A stretch of 64,000 nt of DNA from Shewanella halotolerans (GTDB lineage: Bacteria > Pseudomonadota > Gammaproteobacteria > Enterobacterales > Shewanellaceae). A program made the position numbers and the translations under genes. The notes below the pieces were generated by a model that worked only from the letters and a program-made list of their open reading frames with translations, ran no database searches and had not been told where the DNA came from. Location of the stretch: positions 3,906,001-3,970,000 of the forward strand of contig NZ_CP080417.1 of the NCBI RefSeq assembly GCF_019457535.1, given 5' to 3'. Within the stretch, counting starts at the first letter, position 1, and the number at the start of each line of letters is the position of its first letter. Positions 18,952 to 27,233 of this stretch are shown here, piece by piece.

Positions 18952-19629
18952 ATGAATAAGATAATACTCTCCTCTTGTGCCTTAGCCATCGCCTGCACCA
19001 TGAGCCAACCTCTAGCGGCCGAAGAAAGTCAATTCGCCGCCTCAGGCGTACTCATGGGCCTCAGCAACTACCTGTGGCGCGGCCAAACCATCAGCGACAA
19101 CAAGCCCACCCTGCAGGGCGACCTTATGGTGGAACATGAAAGCGGCTTCTATCTGGGGACCTCATTCGAGACCTATCGATATGAAGACGAAGGCAGTATC
19201 TACAACGATTATGAGATCGATTACTACGGCGGCTACTACCAGATGGTCACCGAGGATCTGGGCCTGGGTTTCAATGCCATGAAATACACCTATGGGGCCG
19301 GTGGCTACAGCGTCGAGTATGCAGTAAGCATCGACTACAAGACCCTCAATCTGACGGTGAACTACGATCAGGATGTGGAAGCCTGGTATACAGAGGTCAA
19401 CTATGGCTTAGATCTGTTTAACGAGAGTCAACTGGTCGCGCACGTGGGCCTGTTTACCGATGCGGAAAACTATGGCTATCTCGACAATGGCAAGGTGGCC
19501 GATAGCATTTACGATGTGGGATTGCGCTATCGCTACCCACTGCTATCTCAGTTGGATCTCATGCTAGAGGCCAGCTACCAGGAGTTCGAACACGACCACT
19601 ATATGATAGGTCTCGCCTACAACTTCTAG
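18952..19629 (+). CDS. TorF-family putative outer-membrane porin
   Basis: A 225-residue protein from ATG 18952 (AAGGG 6 nt upstream; an in-frame TTG lies 6 nt earlier). Signal peptide to PLAAEES, then SGVLMGLSNYLWRGQTISDNKP, which is the hallmark N-terminus of the Gcw_chp/TorF family. Alternating aromatic strands follow and the protein ends in IGLAYNF, a typical outer-membrane C-terminus. Related genes often sit beside respiratory or transport operons. It is divergent from ttrCBA and could provide a channel for the substrate; that is inference. Confidence 0.75.
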   Translation: MNKIILSSCALAIACTMSQPLAAEESQFAASGVLMGLSNYLWRGQTISDNKPTLQGDLMVEHESGFYLGTSFETYRYEDEGSIYNDYEIDYYGGYYQMVTEDLGLGFNAMKYTYGAGGYSVEYAVSIDYKTLNLTVNYDQDVEAWYTEVNYGLDLFNESQLVAHVGLFTDAENYGYLDNGKVADSIYDVGLRYRYPLLSQLDLMLEASYQEFEHDHYMIGLAYNF

Positions 19630-19805
19630 TTGCAGTCATACACAGAGTTAAAATAAGCAAGAGATGGGGCGCCGAAGGCGCTCCAGCTGTTTAGGCTAGA
19701 GGCTTGCGACTTCTTGCTATTACTAGCAACTCAGCAGAGGCTGTTAAGAGCTGTCGATTAAGGCGAGATGCTGCCGAGATTTCAAACAAGGACAAATTTC
19801 AGGCA
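19630..19805 (+). other. Short intergenic region with one hairpin
   Basis: GGGGCGCC-GAA-GGCGCTCC at 19666-19684 forms a stable stem (one G-T pair) downstream of the TorF-like gene. There is no T-tract, so it is only a possible terminator or mRNA 3' stabiliser. Nothing else is seen. Confidence 0.35.
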
Positions 19806-19831
19806 TAAAAAAACCTGCTATTAAGCAGGTT
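19806..19831 (-). terminator. Terminator of the tRNA-Leu pair
   Basis: AACCTGCT-TAAT-AGCAGGTT on the minus strand, followed by TTTTTTT. It lies 35 nt after the last tRNA. Confidence 0.85.
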
Positions 19832-19865
19832 CTTATCTCTTCTAGAGAGGAGTGCATCAACAAGT

Positions 19866-19952
19866 TGGTACAGATGGCGAGACTTGAACTCGCACGGCCG
19901 TTAAGCCACTAGCACCTGAAGCTAGCGTGTCTACCAATTCCACCACATCTGC
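19866..19952 (-). tRNA. tRNA-Leu (anticodon CAG)
   Basis: An 87-nt class II tRNA with a long variable arm. The acceptor begins GCAGATG and pairs with CATCTGT before an encoded CCA. The anticodon loop is TTCAGGT between CTAGC and GCTAG, giving CAG, which reads CUG. The T-arm has GTTCAAGTC. Confidence 0.95.
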
Positions 19953-20003
19953 ATCTTGTCTGTCTGATCTTACCGCTATTCTCTCGAGGAGAGCAACTGA
20001 TAA

Positions 20004-20088
20004 TGGTACCGAAGGACGGACTTGAACCGTCACTCCCGAAGGAAACGGATTTTGAATCCGTCGTGTCTACCAATTCCACCACTCCGGC
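20004..20088 (-). tRNA. tRNA-Leu (anticodon CAA)
   Basis: An 85-nt class II tRNA. The acceptor begins GCCGGAG and an encoded CCA ends the gene. The anticodon loop is TTCAAAA between ACGGA and TCCGT, giving CAA, which reads UUG. It is the first of two tandem tRNAs in a likely single transcript with the CAG gene 51 nt downstream. Confidence 0.95.
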
Positions 20089-20131
20089 TCATCAATCAGA
20101 CCTTACTCTCTGTCTCGAGTAAGTGAACGGA

Positions 20132-20159
20132 ATTATACCTTTGCTTTTACTAATGGCAA
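20132..20159 (-). promoter_or_regulatory. Sigma-70 promoter for the tRNA-Leu pair
   Basis: On the minus strand TTGCCA (20154-20159) and TATAAT (20132-20137) are separated by 16 nt; the first tRNA begins about 44 nt downstream. Confidence 0.75.
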
Positions 20160-20313
20160 GCCTTTTGCGACACCTTTATTACCGACTGCCGATTTTTCAT
20201 CCTAAGCGGCTAAAACTCGTCACAATCACCCTGTTCACACGGGATAAATTTGCCACCAGGCTCACAAAATTCAGCAAAACGATGATAGGGCGCTATCAAA
20301 TTGACAGCATTCA

Positions 20314-20355
20314 TTGATCGAGATCAGCATTTCTCATATCCATTCGCGCTAATTT
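20314..20355 (+). promoter_or_regulatory. FNR/EtrA-type site with class II spacing
   Basis: TTGATCGAGATCAG (20314-20327) matches the FNR box TTGAT-N4-ATCAA in all but the last position. It is followed after 22 nt by TAATTT (20350-20355), a -10 candidate, which places the box near -41.5. The downstream gene is the 42-residue membrane protein at 20401. In Shewanella the FNR homologue is EtrA; binding is inferred. Confidence 0.5.
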
Positions 20356-20400
20356 AGCTTCAGACAACGATATAAACAGCTGCGAAAGAGGATTTCTCAC

Positions 20401-20529
20401 ATGGCATTTTGGTTAGATTTAATGTTCGGTAACCCCATTGGCCTGCTATCTATGATAGTGATCTTCACCACCATCGGCATAATGTCATACATCATGTGGT
20501 TGTTTATCTCGAAGTCGAAACCAGAATAG
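20401..20529 (+). CDS. Small membrane protein, DUF3149 type
   Basis: A 42-residue protein: MAFWLDLMFGNPIGLLSMI, then a single transmembrane helix (about 14-37) and a short polar tail SKSKPE. The N-terminal WLDLMFGNPIGLLS resembles the DUF3149 family of small gammaproteobacterial membrane proteins. AAGAGGA lies about 8 nt upstream of the ATG. A clear terminator (20571-20595) follows, so it is a monocistronic gene. The upstream FNR-like site suggests induction at low oxygen. Function unknown. Confidence 0.8.
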   Translation: MAFWLDLMFGNPIGLLSMIVIFTTIGIMSYIMWLFISKSKPE

Positions 20530-20570
20530 ATAGGACTTAGAAGTCCAGAAAATCATATTTCTAATGCAAA

Positions 20571-20595
20571 TGGGGGCTGATGCCCCCACTTTTTT
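20571..20595 (+). terminator. Terminator of the small membrane protein gene
   Basis: TGGGGGC-TGAT-GCCCCCA stem followed by CTTTTTT. Confidence 0.85.
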
Positions 20596-20660
20596 ATCTA
20601 GCGCTCGGTGTTTTCACACCAAACCTCCTACACAGTTCCTACCAAAACCCCAAAACGAGA

Positions 20661-21338
20661 TTAGGCGGCGTGCTTGCGACTCGGCACTACACTGTGAATA
20701 AAGTGGGGTCTGGCCTTGATCAGCAGCTGTAGCTGCTCTTGATTAGGCTCGCCTTGTGGCAGACGCAACACCTGGCGATTGAGATGGGATCTCGCCTCCA
20801 TGGCGATCTTAAAGTCAGCCGTCGGCCCGTGGATGGCGTACTGTTGCTTGTTGCCCAGATACTGCAAGATGTTGGCTTGCAGCAGGCTCTGCACCGCGGC
20901 CTCATTTTCAGGCAGGGTCAGTACCGTCTCCCCTTGCAGGAAGAATTCTCGCAGCAGGGCGCGCTCTGTGGGATCCAGCAGCCTCACCTTCTTCTCGATC
21001 GTCTCCTTGGTGCGCTTGCCCTTGAGATGCTTGATCGCCTCGTCGAGAAAATAGTTGGTCACCTGAGTCAGCAGATAGGCGGCGCCGACAATCAGCCCTA
21101 GGCCGATGAAGTGGGCATACTGGTTAACCAGCAGCTCTAACCTCAGGGTCTGCATCAAGGAGGTGGGTGCAAAGAGTAAGGCGGCGCTGATCAGGGTCAG
21201 CCACAACATCAAATTAAAGATCACTTGTTTGGGACTCGTCTGTTTAAACAGCATCAGATTTACTTTTTCCATCTTGATACCTAGTGTCAAAAAACCTGCA
21301 GTAAGCAGAATAACTGCAAGTAAAATGCCAACACGCAT
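20661..21338 (-). CDS. SieB-like membrane protein (superinfection exclusion B family)
   Basis: A 225-residue protein. Up to three hydrophobic segments lie in the first ~115 residues (residues 2-20, 40-60, 75-95), then FLDEAIKHLKGKRT and a cytoplasmic region with LLDPTERALLREFFLQGETVLTLPE. This layout recalls the SieB/superinfection-exclusion B family, named after a phage protein but common on bacterial chromosomes without phage context. No phage genes are near. The family call is from memory and moderate; a cellular role is not known. Confidence 0.55.
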   Translation of the reverse strand: MRVGILLAVILLTAGFLTLGIKMEKVNLMLFKQTSPKQVIFNLMLWLTLISAALLFAPTSLMQTLRLELLVNQYAHFIGLGLIVGAAYLLTQVTNYFLDEAIKHLKGKRTKETIEKKVRLLDPTERALLREFFLQGETVLTLPENEAAVQSLLQANILQYLGNKQQYAIHGPTADFKIAMEARSHLNRQVLRLPQGEPNQEQLQLLIKARPHFIHSVVPSRKHAA

Positions 21339-21501
21339 AGCTACATAAAGACTTTACAAACATCATCTTGGCGACATTTTTATCCCTTTACCCGAGCAGA
21401 AGATAATAATCAGGCTATGCTTAAAGCTATGTGATCTGGACACTGCACCTAGCGTCAATCGTCGGCCGTTCTTATGGTGCTTAGGATAAGCGAACCCATA
21501 A

Positions 21502-23142
21502 ATGGCAAACCACACAGCGCAGCTACTCAAGAGTCCCATCGGCAGAAAACTCACCCTGTCGATCATCCTCTTTAGTTCCTTGATCACCCTGCTCACCACG
21601 GGCTTTCAGCTGATCAACGACTATCGTAGCGACGTCAACCGCATCACCCGCCAATTCGACAGTATAGAGAAGGTCAATCTCGACGTGCTGGCGGCCAGCA
21701 TCTGGGTGATCGACGAGCGGCTGATCAACACCCAGATAGATGGCCTCATCCAACTGCCGGACATCACCTATATAGAGATAGACGACGACAGTGGCCAGCA
21801 TTGGCAGGCGGGCACGGCCACGCCGGAGAACACCATAGAGCGCAGCTTCAAGCTGATCTATAGCTCGGGCAGCGAGAATATCGACGTGGGTACCCTGCTG
21901 GTGCAGGCAGATCTTAGGGTGGTCTATGAGAAACTGCTGGATCGCGCCATCGTCATACTGCTCTCCAACGCCATCAAGACCTTCATCGTCGCCGGCTTCA
22001 TCCTCTTCCTGGTCTGGTACCTGGTTACCCGCCACCTGCATAAGCTCAGCGACTACAGCCAAAACATCAACCTGGAAGGCGAGTTCGAGCCCCTGGTGTT
22101 CGTCAAGGACAGCCATAAGAATGACGAATTCTGGCTGGTTGCCGAGGCGATAAACAAGATGCAGCAGCAACTCAGGCACTCCTTCGACGACATCAAGGCC
22201 TCCAAGCTAGAGCTACAGGAAGCCCTGGCGGATCGCGAGCGCCTGCTGGAACTGGAACGTAGCTACAAGGATGAGCTGGCCCGCCAGGTGAAGGAACGCA
22301 CCCAGGAACTGGAGCAATCACTCTTAGTGCTCAAGCGTGCCCAGCAGGTGCTGGTCGAACAGGAGAAGATGGCGGCCCTCGGCGGCCTGGTCTCTGGGGT
22401 GGCCCACGAGATCAACACCCCCATAGGCATCTGTCTCACCGCCGCCAGCACCCAGCTGATCCATATAGAGGAGCTGATCAAACTGATCCACAGCGAGAAC
22501 GCGACCCTGGAGGAGATCAACGCCATCTTGGAGGAATACCAGCAGAGCTGCGAGCTGATCATCAGCAACATCACCCGTGCCAGCAGTCTAATCCAGAAGT
22601 TCAAGACCATAGCGGCCGAGCAGAGCCTGGAAGATAAGCGCAGCATCAATCTCAAACAGGGACTCGAAGAGCACCACGAGTCGATGCGATTTATCTACGG
22701 CGATAAACTGGCCGAGGTGGAATACCGGGTCGATCCCGACCTCAACATACTCACCAACCTGAGCCTGTTTAAGCAGATAGTCACTAACCTCTTCTCCAAC
22801 GCCTATGCCCATGGCTTCAAGGGCCGCAGCCAGGGGAAAATCAGGATAGATGCCGAGGTGGACCAGGGGATGCTCAAGATCTGTATTCAGGACGATGGAC
22901 CAGGGATCGACAGCGAGGCCACCGGCCATATCTTCGAGCCCTTCTATACCACCACGCGCTCTGAAGGCGGCACAGGCCTAGGCCTCTCCGCCGCCTTCAA
23001 CGCCGTCACCCTGCTCAAGGGCAATATTCGCTATCGCGACGACGGCGAGCTGGGCGGCGCCTGTTTCGAGGTAAGCTTCCCGGTGGAAGTACTGGACAGC
23101 GAGGCCGTCGAGCTCAACCTCTCTAACCCATCAGGCTTTTAA
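21502..23142 (+). CDS. Membrane sensor histidine kinase
   Basis: A 546-residue kinase. TM1 is at about 16-36, a periplasmic sensor region at 37-150 and TM2 at about 156-175, followed by a HAMP-like linker and a coiled coil (about 225-290). The H-box has His302 in VAHEINTP. The ATPase domain has an N-box (IVTNLFSNAYAHGF), DDGPGI and GGTGLGLS. It therefore autophosphorylates and signals to a response regulator. No regulator gene adjoins: neighbours are a SieB-like gene and convergent pepT. The FixJ-like regulator at 9454 is a conceivable but unproven partner. The ribosome binding site is weak. Confidence 0.92.
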   Translation: MANHTAQLLKSPIGRKLTLSIILFSSLITLLTTGFQLINDYRSDVNRITRQFDSIEKVNLDVLAASIWVIDERLINTQIDGLIQLPDITYIEIDDDSGQHWQAGTATPENTIERSFKLIYSSGSENIDVGTLLVQADLRVVYEKLLDRAIVILLSNAIKTFIVAGFILFLVWYLVTRHLHKLSDYSQNINLEGEFEPLVFVKDSHKNDEFWLVAEAINKMQQQLRHSFDDIKASKLELQEALADRERLLELERSYKDELARQVKERTQELEQSLLVLKRAQQVLVEQEKMAALGGLVSGVAHEINTPIGICLTAASTQLIHIEELIKLIHSENATLEEINAILEEYQQSCELIISNITRASSLIQKFKTIAAEQSLEDKRSINLKQGLEEHHESMRFIYGDKLAEVEYRVDPDLNILTNLSLFKQIVTNLFSNAYAHGFKGRSQGKIRIDAEVDQGMLKICIQDDGPGIDSEATGHIFEPFYTTTRSEGGTGLGLSAAFNAVTLLKGNIRYRDDGELGGACFEVSFPVEVLDSEAVELNLSNPSGF

Positions 23143-23149
23143 GCACTCA

Positions 23150-24379
23150 TCAGGCTTTCAACTGCTTGGCCGTCAGCTGACAGATCCCCATGATCACCTC
23201 GGTCGCCTTCACCATAGATTCCAGACAGATAAACTCATGCTTGCCATGGAAGTTATGGCCACCGGTAAACAGATTAGGACAAGGCAGCCCCATGTAGGAG
23301 AGACGACTTCCATCGGTGCCGCCGCGGATCGGTTTGATCTTGGGGGTGATGCCGAGATCAGTCATCGCCTGCTTGGCGATATCGACGATATGGGGATGGG
23401 GGATCAGCTGATCGCGCATGTTGTAGTAGCTGTCTGTGATGCTGACGCTTAATGAACCCTGCTGTAGCTGAGCATCGCAGGCCTCGACCCGCTCGACAAG
23501 CCAACGCTTGCGCTGCTCAAACTGGTCCAGATCGAAGTCGCGGATCAGATAGGTGAGCTGCGCCTCTTCGGTCACCCCTTTCATCTCAATCAGGTGGAAG
23601 AAGCCGGCGTAGTCCAGGCTGTTCTCCGGGGTATCGCCCAGCGGCATCTTGGCATGAAAACGCGCAGCCATGGTCTGGGCGTTAACCATGACGCCGTAGG
23701 CCGAACCCGGATGGCAGTTGTTGCCCTTGGCGGTCACCACGGCCGTGGCGCCGTTGAAGTTTTCGAACTCCAGCCCACCTAGCTCGCCGCCATCTACCGT
23801 GTAGGCCCACTCGGCCTTGAAGGCGTCGAAATCAAACTTGTCGGCGCCGCGCCCTATCTCTTCATCCGGCGTGAAACAGAGATAGACATCGCCATGGCGA
23901 CTGTCGGGATCTTGCAGAAGGGTCGATAGCGCTGTGATGATCTCGGCGATCCCCGCCTTGTCGTCGGCGCCCAGCAGGCTGCTACCATCTGTGGTGATCA
24001 GCGTCTGTCCCAGGTAGTGATCTAACTCGGGAAACTCCTCGGGAGAGAGTCTATGCTGCGCGCCGAGGGGGATATCGCCGCCATCATAGTTCTCGATCAG
24101 CTGAGGACGAACATTGGCACCGCTAAAGTCGGGCGCCGTGTCCAAGTGGGCGATAAAGCCAATGGGCGGAACCCCATTGACCGTCGCGGGCACCAGGGCC
24201 GTCAGATAGCCAGTCGCGGAAAGCGCCACCTGACTGAAGCCTAACTTGATCAGCTCCTCTCTGAGTTGATCCGCCAGCGCCATCTGTCCCTGGGTACTGG
24301 GGCAGCAGCTTTGGCTCCCGTCAGACTGAGTATCAAATTGCACATAGCGTAAGAATCGATTTAACAGGGCCTGTTTCAT
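23150..24379 (-). CDS. pepT: Peptidase T (tripeptide aminopeptidase)
   Basis: A 409-residue M20-family metallopeptidase from ATG 24379; an in-frame TTG two codons earlier was not preferred. It begins with LLNRFLRYVQFDTQSD, and has FIAHLDTAPDFSG (zinc ligand and catalytic Asp), DDKAGIAEI, FTPDEEIGRGADKFD (catalytic Glu pair) and IRGGTDGSRLSYMGLPCPN. The usual length is about 408. It removes N-terminal residues from tripeptides in the cytoplasm. Convergent with the kinase gene, 7 nt apart. In enteric bacteria pepT is FNR-controlled; no FNR box was found in front of this copy. Confidence 0.95.
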   Translation of the reverse strand: MKQALLNRFLRYVQFDTQSDGSQSCCPSTQGQMALADQLREELIKLGFSQVALSATGYLTALVPATVNGVPPIGFIAHLDTAPDFSGANVRPQLIENYDGGDIPLGAQHRLSPEEFPELDHYLGQTLITTDGSSLLGADDKAGIAEIITALSTLLQDPDSRHGDVYLCFTPDEEIGRGADKFDFDAFKAEWAYTVDGGELGGLEFENFNGATAVVTAKGNNCHPGSAYGVMVNAQTMAARFHAKMPLGDTPENSLDYAGFFHLIEMKGVTEEAQLTYLIRDFDLDQFEQRKRWLVERVEACDAQLQQGSLSVSITDSYYNMRDQLIPHPHIVDIAKQAMTDLGITPKIKPIRGGTDGSRLSYMGLPCPNLFTGGHNFHGKHEFICLESMVKATEVIMGICQLTAKQLKA

Positions 24380-24491
24380 AATCAATCACCAGCAAAAAAT
24401 GTCGACTGAGTCTAACAAGTGACCAAAGGGTGACTTTAGACTTAAATCAAGTTTTTGGTGATTTACGCCTCAGGCCAGCAGGCGATATCGG

Positions 24492-25304
24492 CTATGCCTT
24501 GGCGGCAAGCTTGGTCAGCACCCGGCTCACGGCGGTAAAACCGAAGCTGCCTGTCACGACTGTGACGGCGCCAAAGCCAGAGGCACAATCCATGCGCATG
24601 CTACCCTCGGCCGTGGCCTTGACGTTGCAGACGCTGCCATCGGCCTGGGGATAGACCAACTGCTCGGTGGAGAACACGGCCTCGATACTGAAACGGCGCT
24701 GCACATTCTTAGAGAAATTGTATTCGCGGCGCAGCAGGTTACGTACCTTGGCCAGCAGAGGATCTTGGTAGGTCTTAGCCAGATCCGCCACCTGGATCTG
24801 AGTGGGATCTGTCTGACCGCCGGCGCCACCTACCGTCACTATCGGCAGCTTCTGGCGCTTACAGTGGGCGATCAATGCCGCCTTAGGTTTGACCGCATCG
24901 ATACAGTCGACCACATAGTCCAGACTACCGCCCTGCTTACGACCGGTAAAATAGTCATTCAGGTTATCTGTGGTGATGAAATCTTCCACCTGATTGACCC
25001 GGCACTCTGGGTTAATCTGCATGATACGCTCGGCCATTACGGCCACCTTAGACTCACCTATCGTCTCCTTGAGGGCGTGCAGCTGGCGGTTGGTGTTGGT
25101 GACGCAGATATCGTCGAGATCGATCAGGGTGATCTCGCCTATGCCGCTGCGGGCCAACGCCTCGGCCACCCAGGTACCTACCCCGCCTATGCCGACCACA
25201 GCCACATGGGACTGCGCAAATCGGGTCAGTGCCTTAGCGCCATATAGGCGGCCAATGCCGGCAAAGCGATTGAGATAGGCGTCAGAGAGTTCAGGTTGGC
25301 TCAA
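24492..25304 (-). CDS. tcdA: tRNA threonylcarbamoyladenosine dehydratase
   Basis: A 270-residue E1-like enzyme that closes the t6A37 side chain of tRNA to cyclic t6A. It has VVGIGGVGTWVAEALARSGIG (Rossmann ATP site), DLDDICVTNTNRQ, DCIDAVKPKAALI and a hydrophobic C-terminus. The reading frame extends further upstream, but no ATG is suitably placed. I chose the TTG at 25304 because GGAG is 6 nt upstream and the resulting length matches the usual ~268 residues and the usual SDAYxxRF start. The start is inferred. Confidence 0.9.
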   Translation of the reverse strand: MSQPELSDAYLNRFAGIGRLYGAKALTRFAQSHVAVVGIGGVGTWVAEALARSGIGEITLIDLDDICVTNTNRQLHALKETIGESKVAVMAERIMQINPECRVNQVEDFITTDNLNDYFTGRKQGGSLDYVVDCIDAVKPKAALIAHCKRQKLPIVTVGGAGGQTDPTQIQVADLAKTYQDPLLAKVRNLLRREYNFSKNVQRRFSIEAVFSTEQLVYPQADGSVCNVKATAEGSMRMDCASGFGAVTVVTGSFGFTAVSRVLTKLAAKA

Positions 25305-25511
25305 GGTGGGCTCCGGTAAGATAACTAAAATCCCGCCGATTTTACCGCAATCCCAGGCAAATGCCCAAAAAGAAAAACGGTGACAAGTGTTAAGCCTATG
25401 GGGCGATTGCAGCAGCCAGGAAAGCAGAGGGTGAAACAGGGTAAAGACCAAATTAACCCACTGTTTTTAAATGTAAAACAACATGATAAAACTCACGTAA
25501 AACCAATGATT

Positions 25512-25527
25512 TGCGACACGGATCACA
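25512..25527 (+). promoter_or_regulatory. CRP-like site upstream of the first porin
   Basis: TGCGA-CACGGA-TCACA differs from the CRP consensus TGTGA-N6-TCACA at one position. It lies about 145 nt upstream of the porin start. Confidence 0.45.
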
Positions 25528-25670
25528 TCTCAACATTGCACTTCTGGGCACACTGACGCCGCGACGCAGCATAAGCGGCCAAGAAAGCTCCCTCTGGGCC
25601 CATGACTCTCGCTAGCTAAAAAATCAAAGGCCCTCTTTGAGATGGCCATAATCGCTACAGGAAGATGACA

Positions 25671-26729
25671 ATGAAAAAATCTGTTCTATCGGCAAGCATT
25701 TTCGCCACCCTCGCAGCCACCTCATTCACCGCGCTCGCCGACGGTCCTCAGTTCTATGGCCGTGCCGATCTTGCCTTCACTCACTCGGATAATGGCATCG
25801 CCACCCAAAACCAGAAAGATGGCACCATCATAGAGAACAACTTCTCTTGGTTAGGGGTGAAGGGCAGCGAAAAAGTCGCCGACGGCCTGGAAGTGATCTA
25901 CCAGATGGAGTTTGGTGTCAGCAACTATGACAACTCAGGCAATACCTTTGCCGCACGTAACACCTACCTGGGGCTAAGAAGCGTCATAGGTACCGCCCTT
26001 GTGGGTCGTAACGACACCGTATTTAAGGCATCCGAAGGTGGCTTCGACCTCTTCGGTAACACCAACTCAGATATCGATCTGCTGGCCGCCGGTCAATCGC
26101 GTACCGCAGACGGTATCACCTACTACTCGCCTAAGATCGCCGATCTCATCACCTTGAACGCCACCTACCTGATGGAAGACAACTATGTGACCTATGACGG
26201 CAACGAGCGCGTGGCACCAGACAACATGTATGCCCTCAGCGCCACCTTAGGTGATAAGGCGCTCAAGGCGCAGAACTACTATGTTGCCGCGGCCTACAAC
26301 GACAACATCGACGATGTGAAAGCCTATCGCGGCGTAGCACAGGTGAAGCTAGGTCAGGTGATCTTAGGCGCCCTGTATCAGAACAGTGAACATGTGGACA
26401 GCAAGTACGCCAACCTAGAAGGCGATACCTACTTTATCAATGCCGCCTATGTGATGGGTAACCTGAAGTTTAAGGCGATGTACGGTAAGGACGATTCGGG
26501 TCTGGGCAAGTATGTGAAGCGTTATGTGGGTGGTAGCGATGGCGCGGGCATGGAAACCCTGTCTGACGTAGATCTACAACAGTTCAGCATAGGTGCCGAC
26601 TACCGTATCAGTAAGAGCACGCTGTTTTATGGTCACTACACTAAATATGATGGCGACCTGAAACTGGCTGGCATGAAGCAAGATCTGGGTGATGACATAG
26701 TCACCCTAGGTATGCGCTTCGACTTCTAA
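25671..26729 (+). CDS. Gram-negative general porin (first of two)
   Basis: A 352-residue trimeric-porin-type protein. The ATG at 25671 is used since AGGAAG is 6 nt before it; an in-frame ATG at 25665 overlaps that site. Signal peptide ends FTALA|DGPQFYGR. Strong family cues are DGTIIENNFSWLGVKGSEK, VGRNDTVFK, SRTADGITYYSPK and the C-terminal LGMRFDF. It forms a diffusion channel in the outer membrane. It is about as long as, and clearly homologous to, the porin 0.5 kb downstream, a tandem duplication. Codon choice is mixed compared with the second copy, suggesting lower expression. Confidence 0.92.
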   Translation: MKKSVLSASIFATLAATSFTALADGPQFYGRADLAFTHSDNGIATQNQKDGTIIENNFSWLGVKGSEKVADGLEVIYQMEFGVSNYDNSGNTFAARNTYLGLRSVIGTALVGRNDTVFKASEGGFDLFGNTNSDIDLLAAGQSRTADGITYYSPKIADLITLNATYLMEDNYVTYDGNERVAPDNMYALSATLGDKALKAQNYYVAAAYNDNIDDVKAYRGVAQVKLGQVILGALYQNSEHVDSKYANLEGDTYFINAAYVMGNLKFKAMYGKDDSGLGKYVKRYVGGSDGAGMETLSDVDLQQFSIGADYRISKSTLFYGHYTKYDGDLKLAGMKQDLGDDIVTLGMRFDF

Positions 26730-26747
26730 CTTGTCTCCAGCTTAAAT

Positions 26748-26772
26748 AAAGGCGGCCAAGAGCCGCCTTTTT
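26748..26772 (+). terminator. Terminator after the first porin
   Basis: AAAGGCGGC-CAAGA-GCCGCCTTT stem and T-rich tail; separates the two porins into single-gene units. Confidence 0.85.
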
Positions 26773-27233
26773 GCTTTTCTTCTAGCCGCTTTACTCGCCG
26801 CGTGGCTTTATCTGCGCTCCCACTGCTTTCGACCCTGTCAGCGAAAAAACACGCAATATTTGTGCGTAAGCGCACACTTTTTAAACATATTTATGCTTTA
26901 CCAAGCAAAACGCCTACAATTTTAGCAACTTCTTAATAAGTTACAGTTTGTTTACATCAACAGCAGAGTGCATACCCCTTTGGGAGTAGGCGTAATACGT
27001 TAAATTTACAAGGATTGGCTGTTTTTTAAACGGATGAGACAGATCTGTCACAAATTCCTCGTAAAGCTAATCTCGATAAGCAGAAATTTGATCTGCGCCA
27101 CACTCTTGCTGCCATAAAACTGTAAACTTCTGGCCAACTTTGTTACGAGAACGGACCCTCGGAGCAAATTATGGAAACTATGTTAATAACCATTAAAAAA
27201 TGGAAAAGAACTCAGTTCTTGGGAGCACAATAC
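26773..27233 (+). promoter_or_regulatory. Long upstream region of the second porin with CRP-like site
   Basis: No gene is seen here. At 26861-26876 TGTG-CGTAAGCG-CACA fits the CRP outer pattern TGTG-N8-CACA and is a symmetric repeat. At 27038-27049 a perfect palindrome GACAGATCTGTC occurs. Both are candidate operators; the first lies about 360 nt from the start, so it would need a far-upstream promoter or another role. Confidence 0.4.

Noticed and set aside
20661..21338. Prophage remnant because of the SieB-like gene
   Set aside because: No other phage genes, integrase or att sites are near, and the family is common on bacterial chromosomes.
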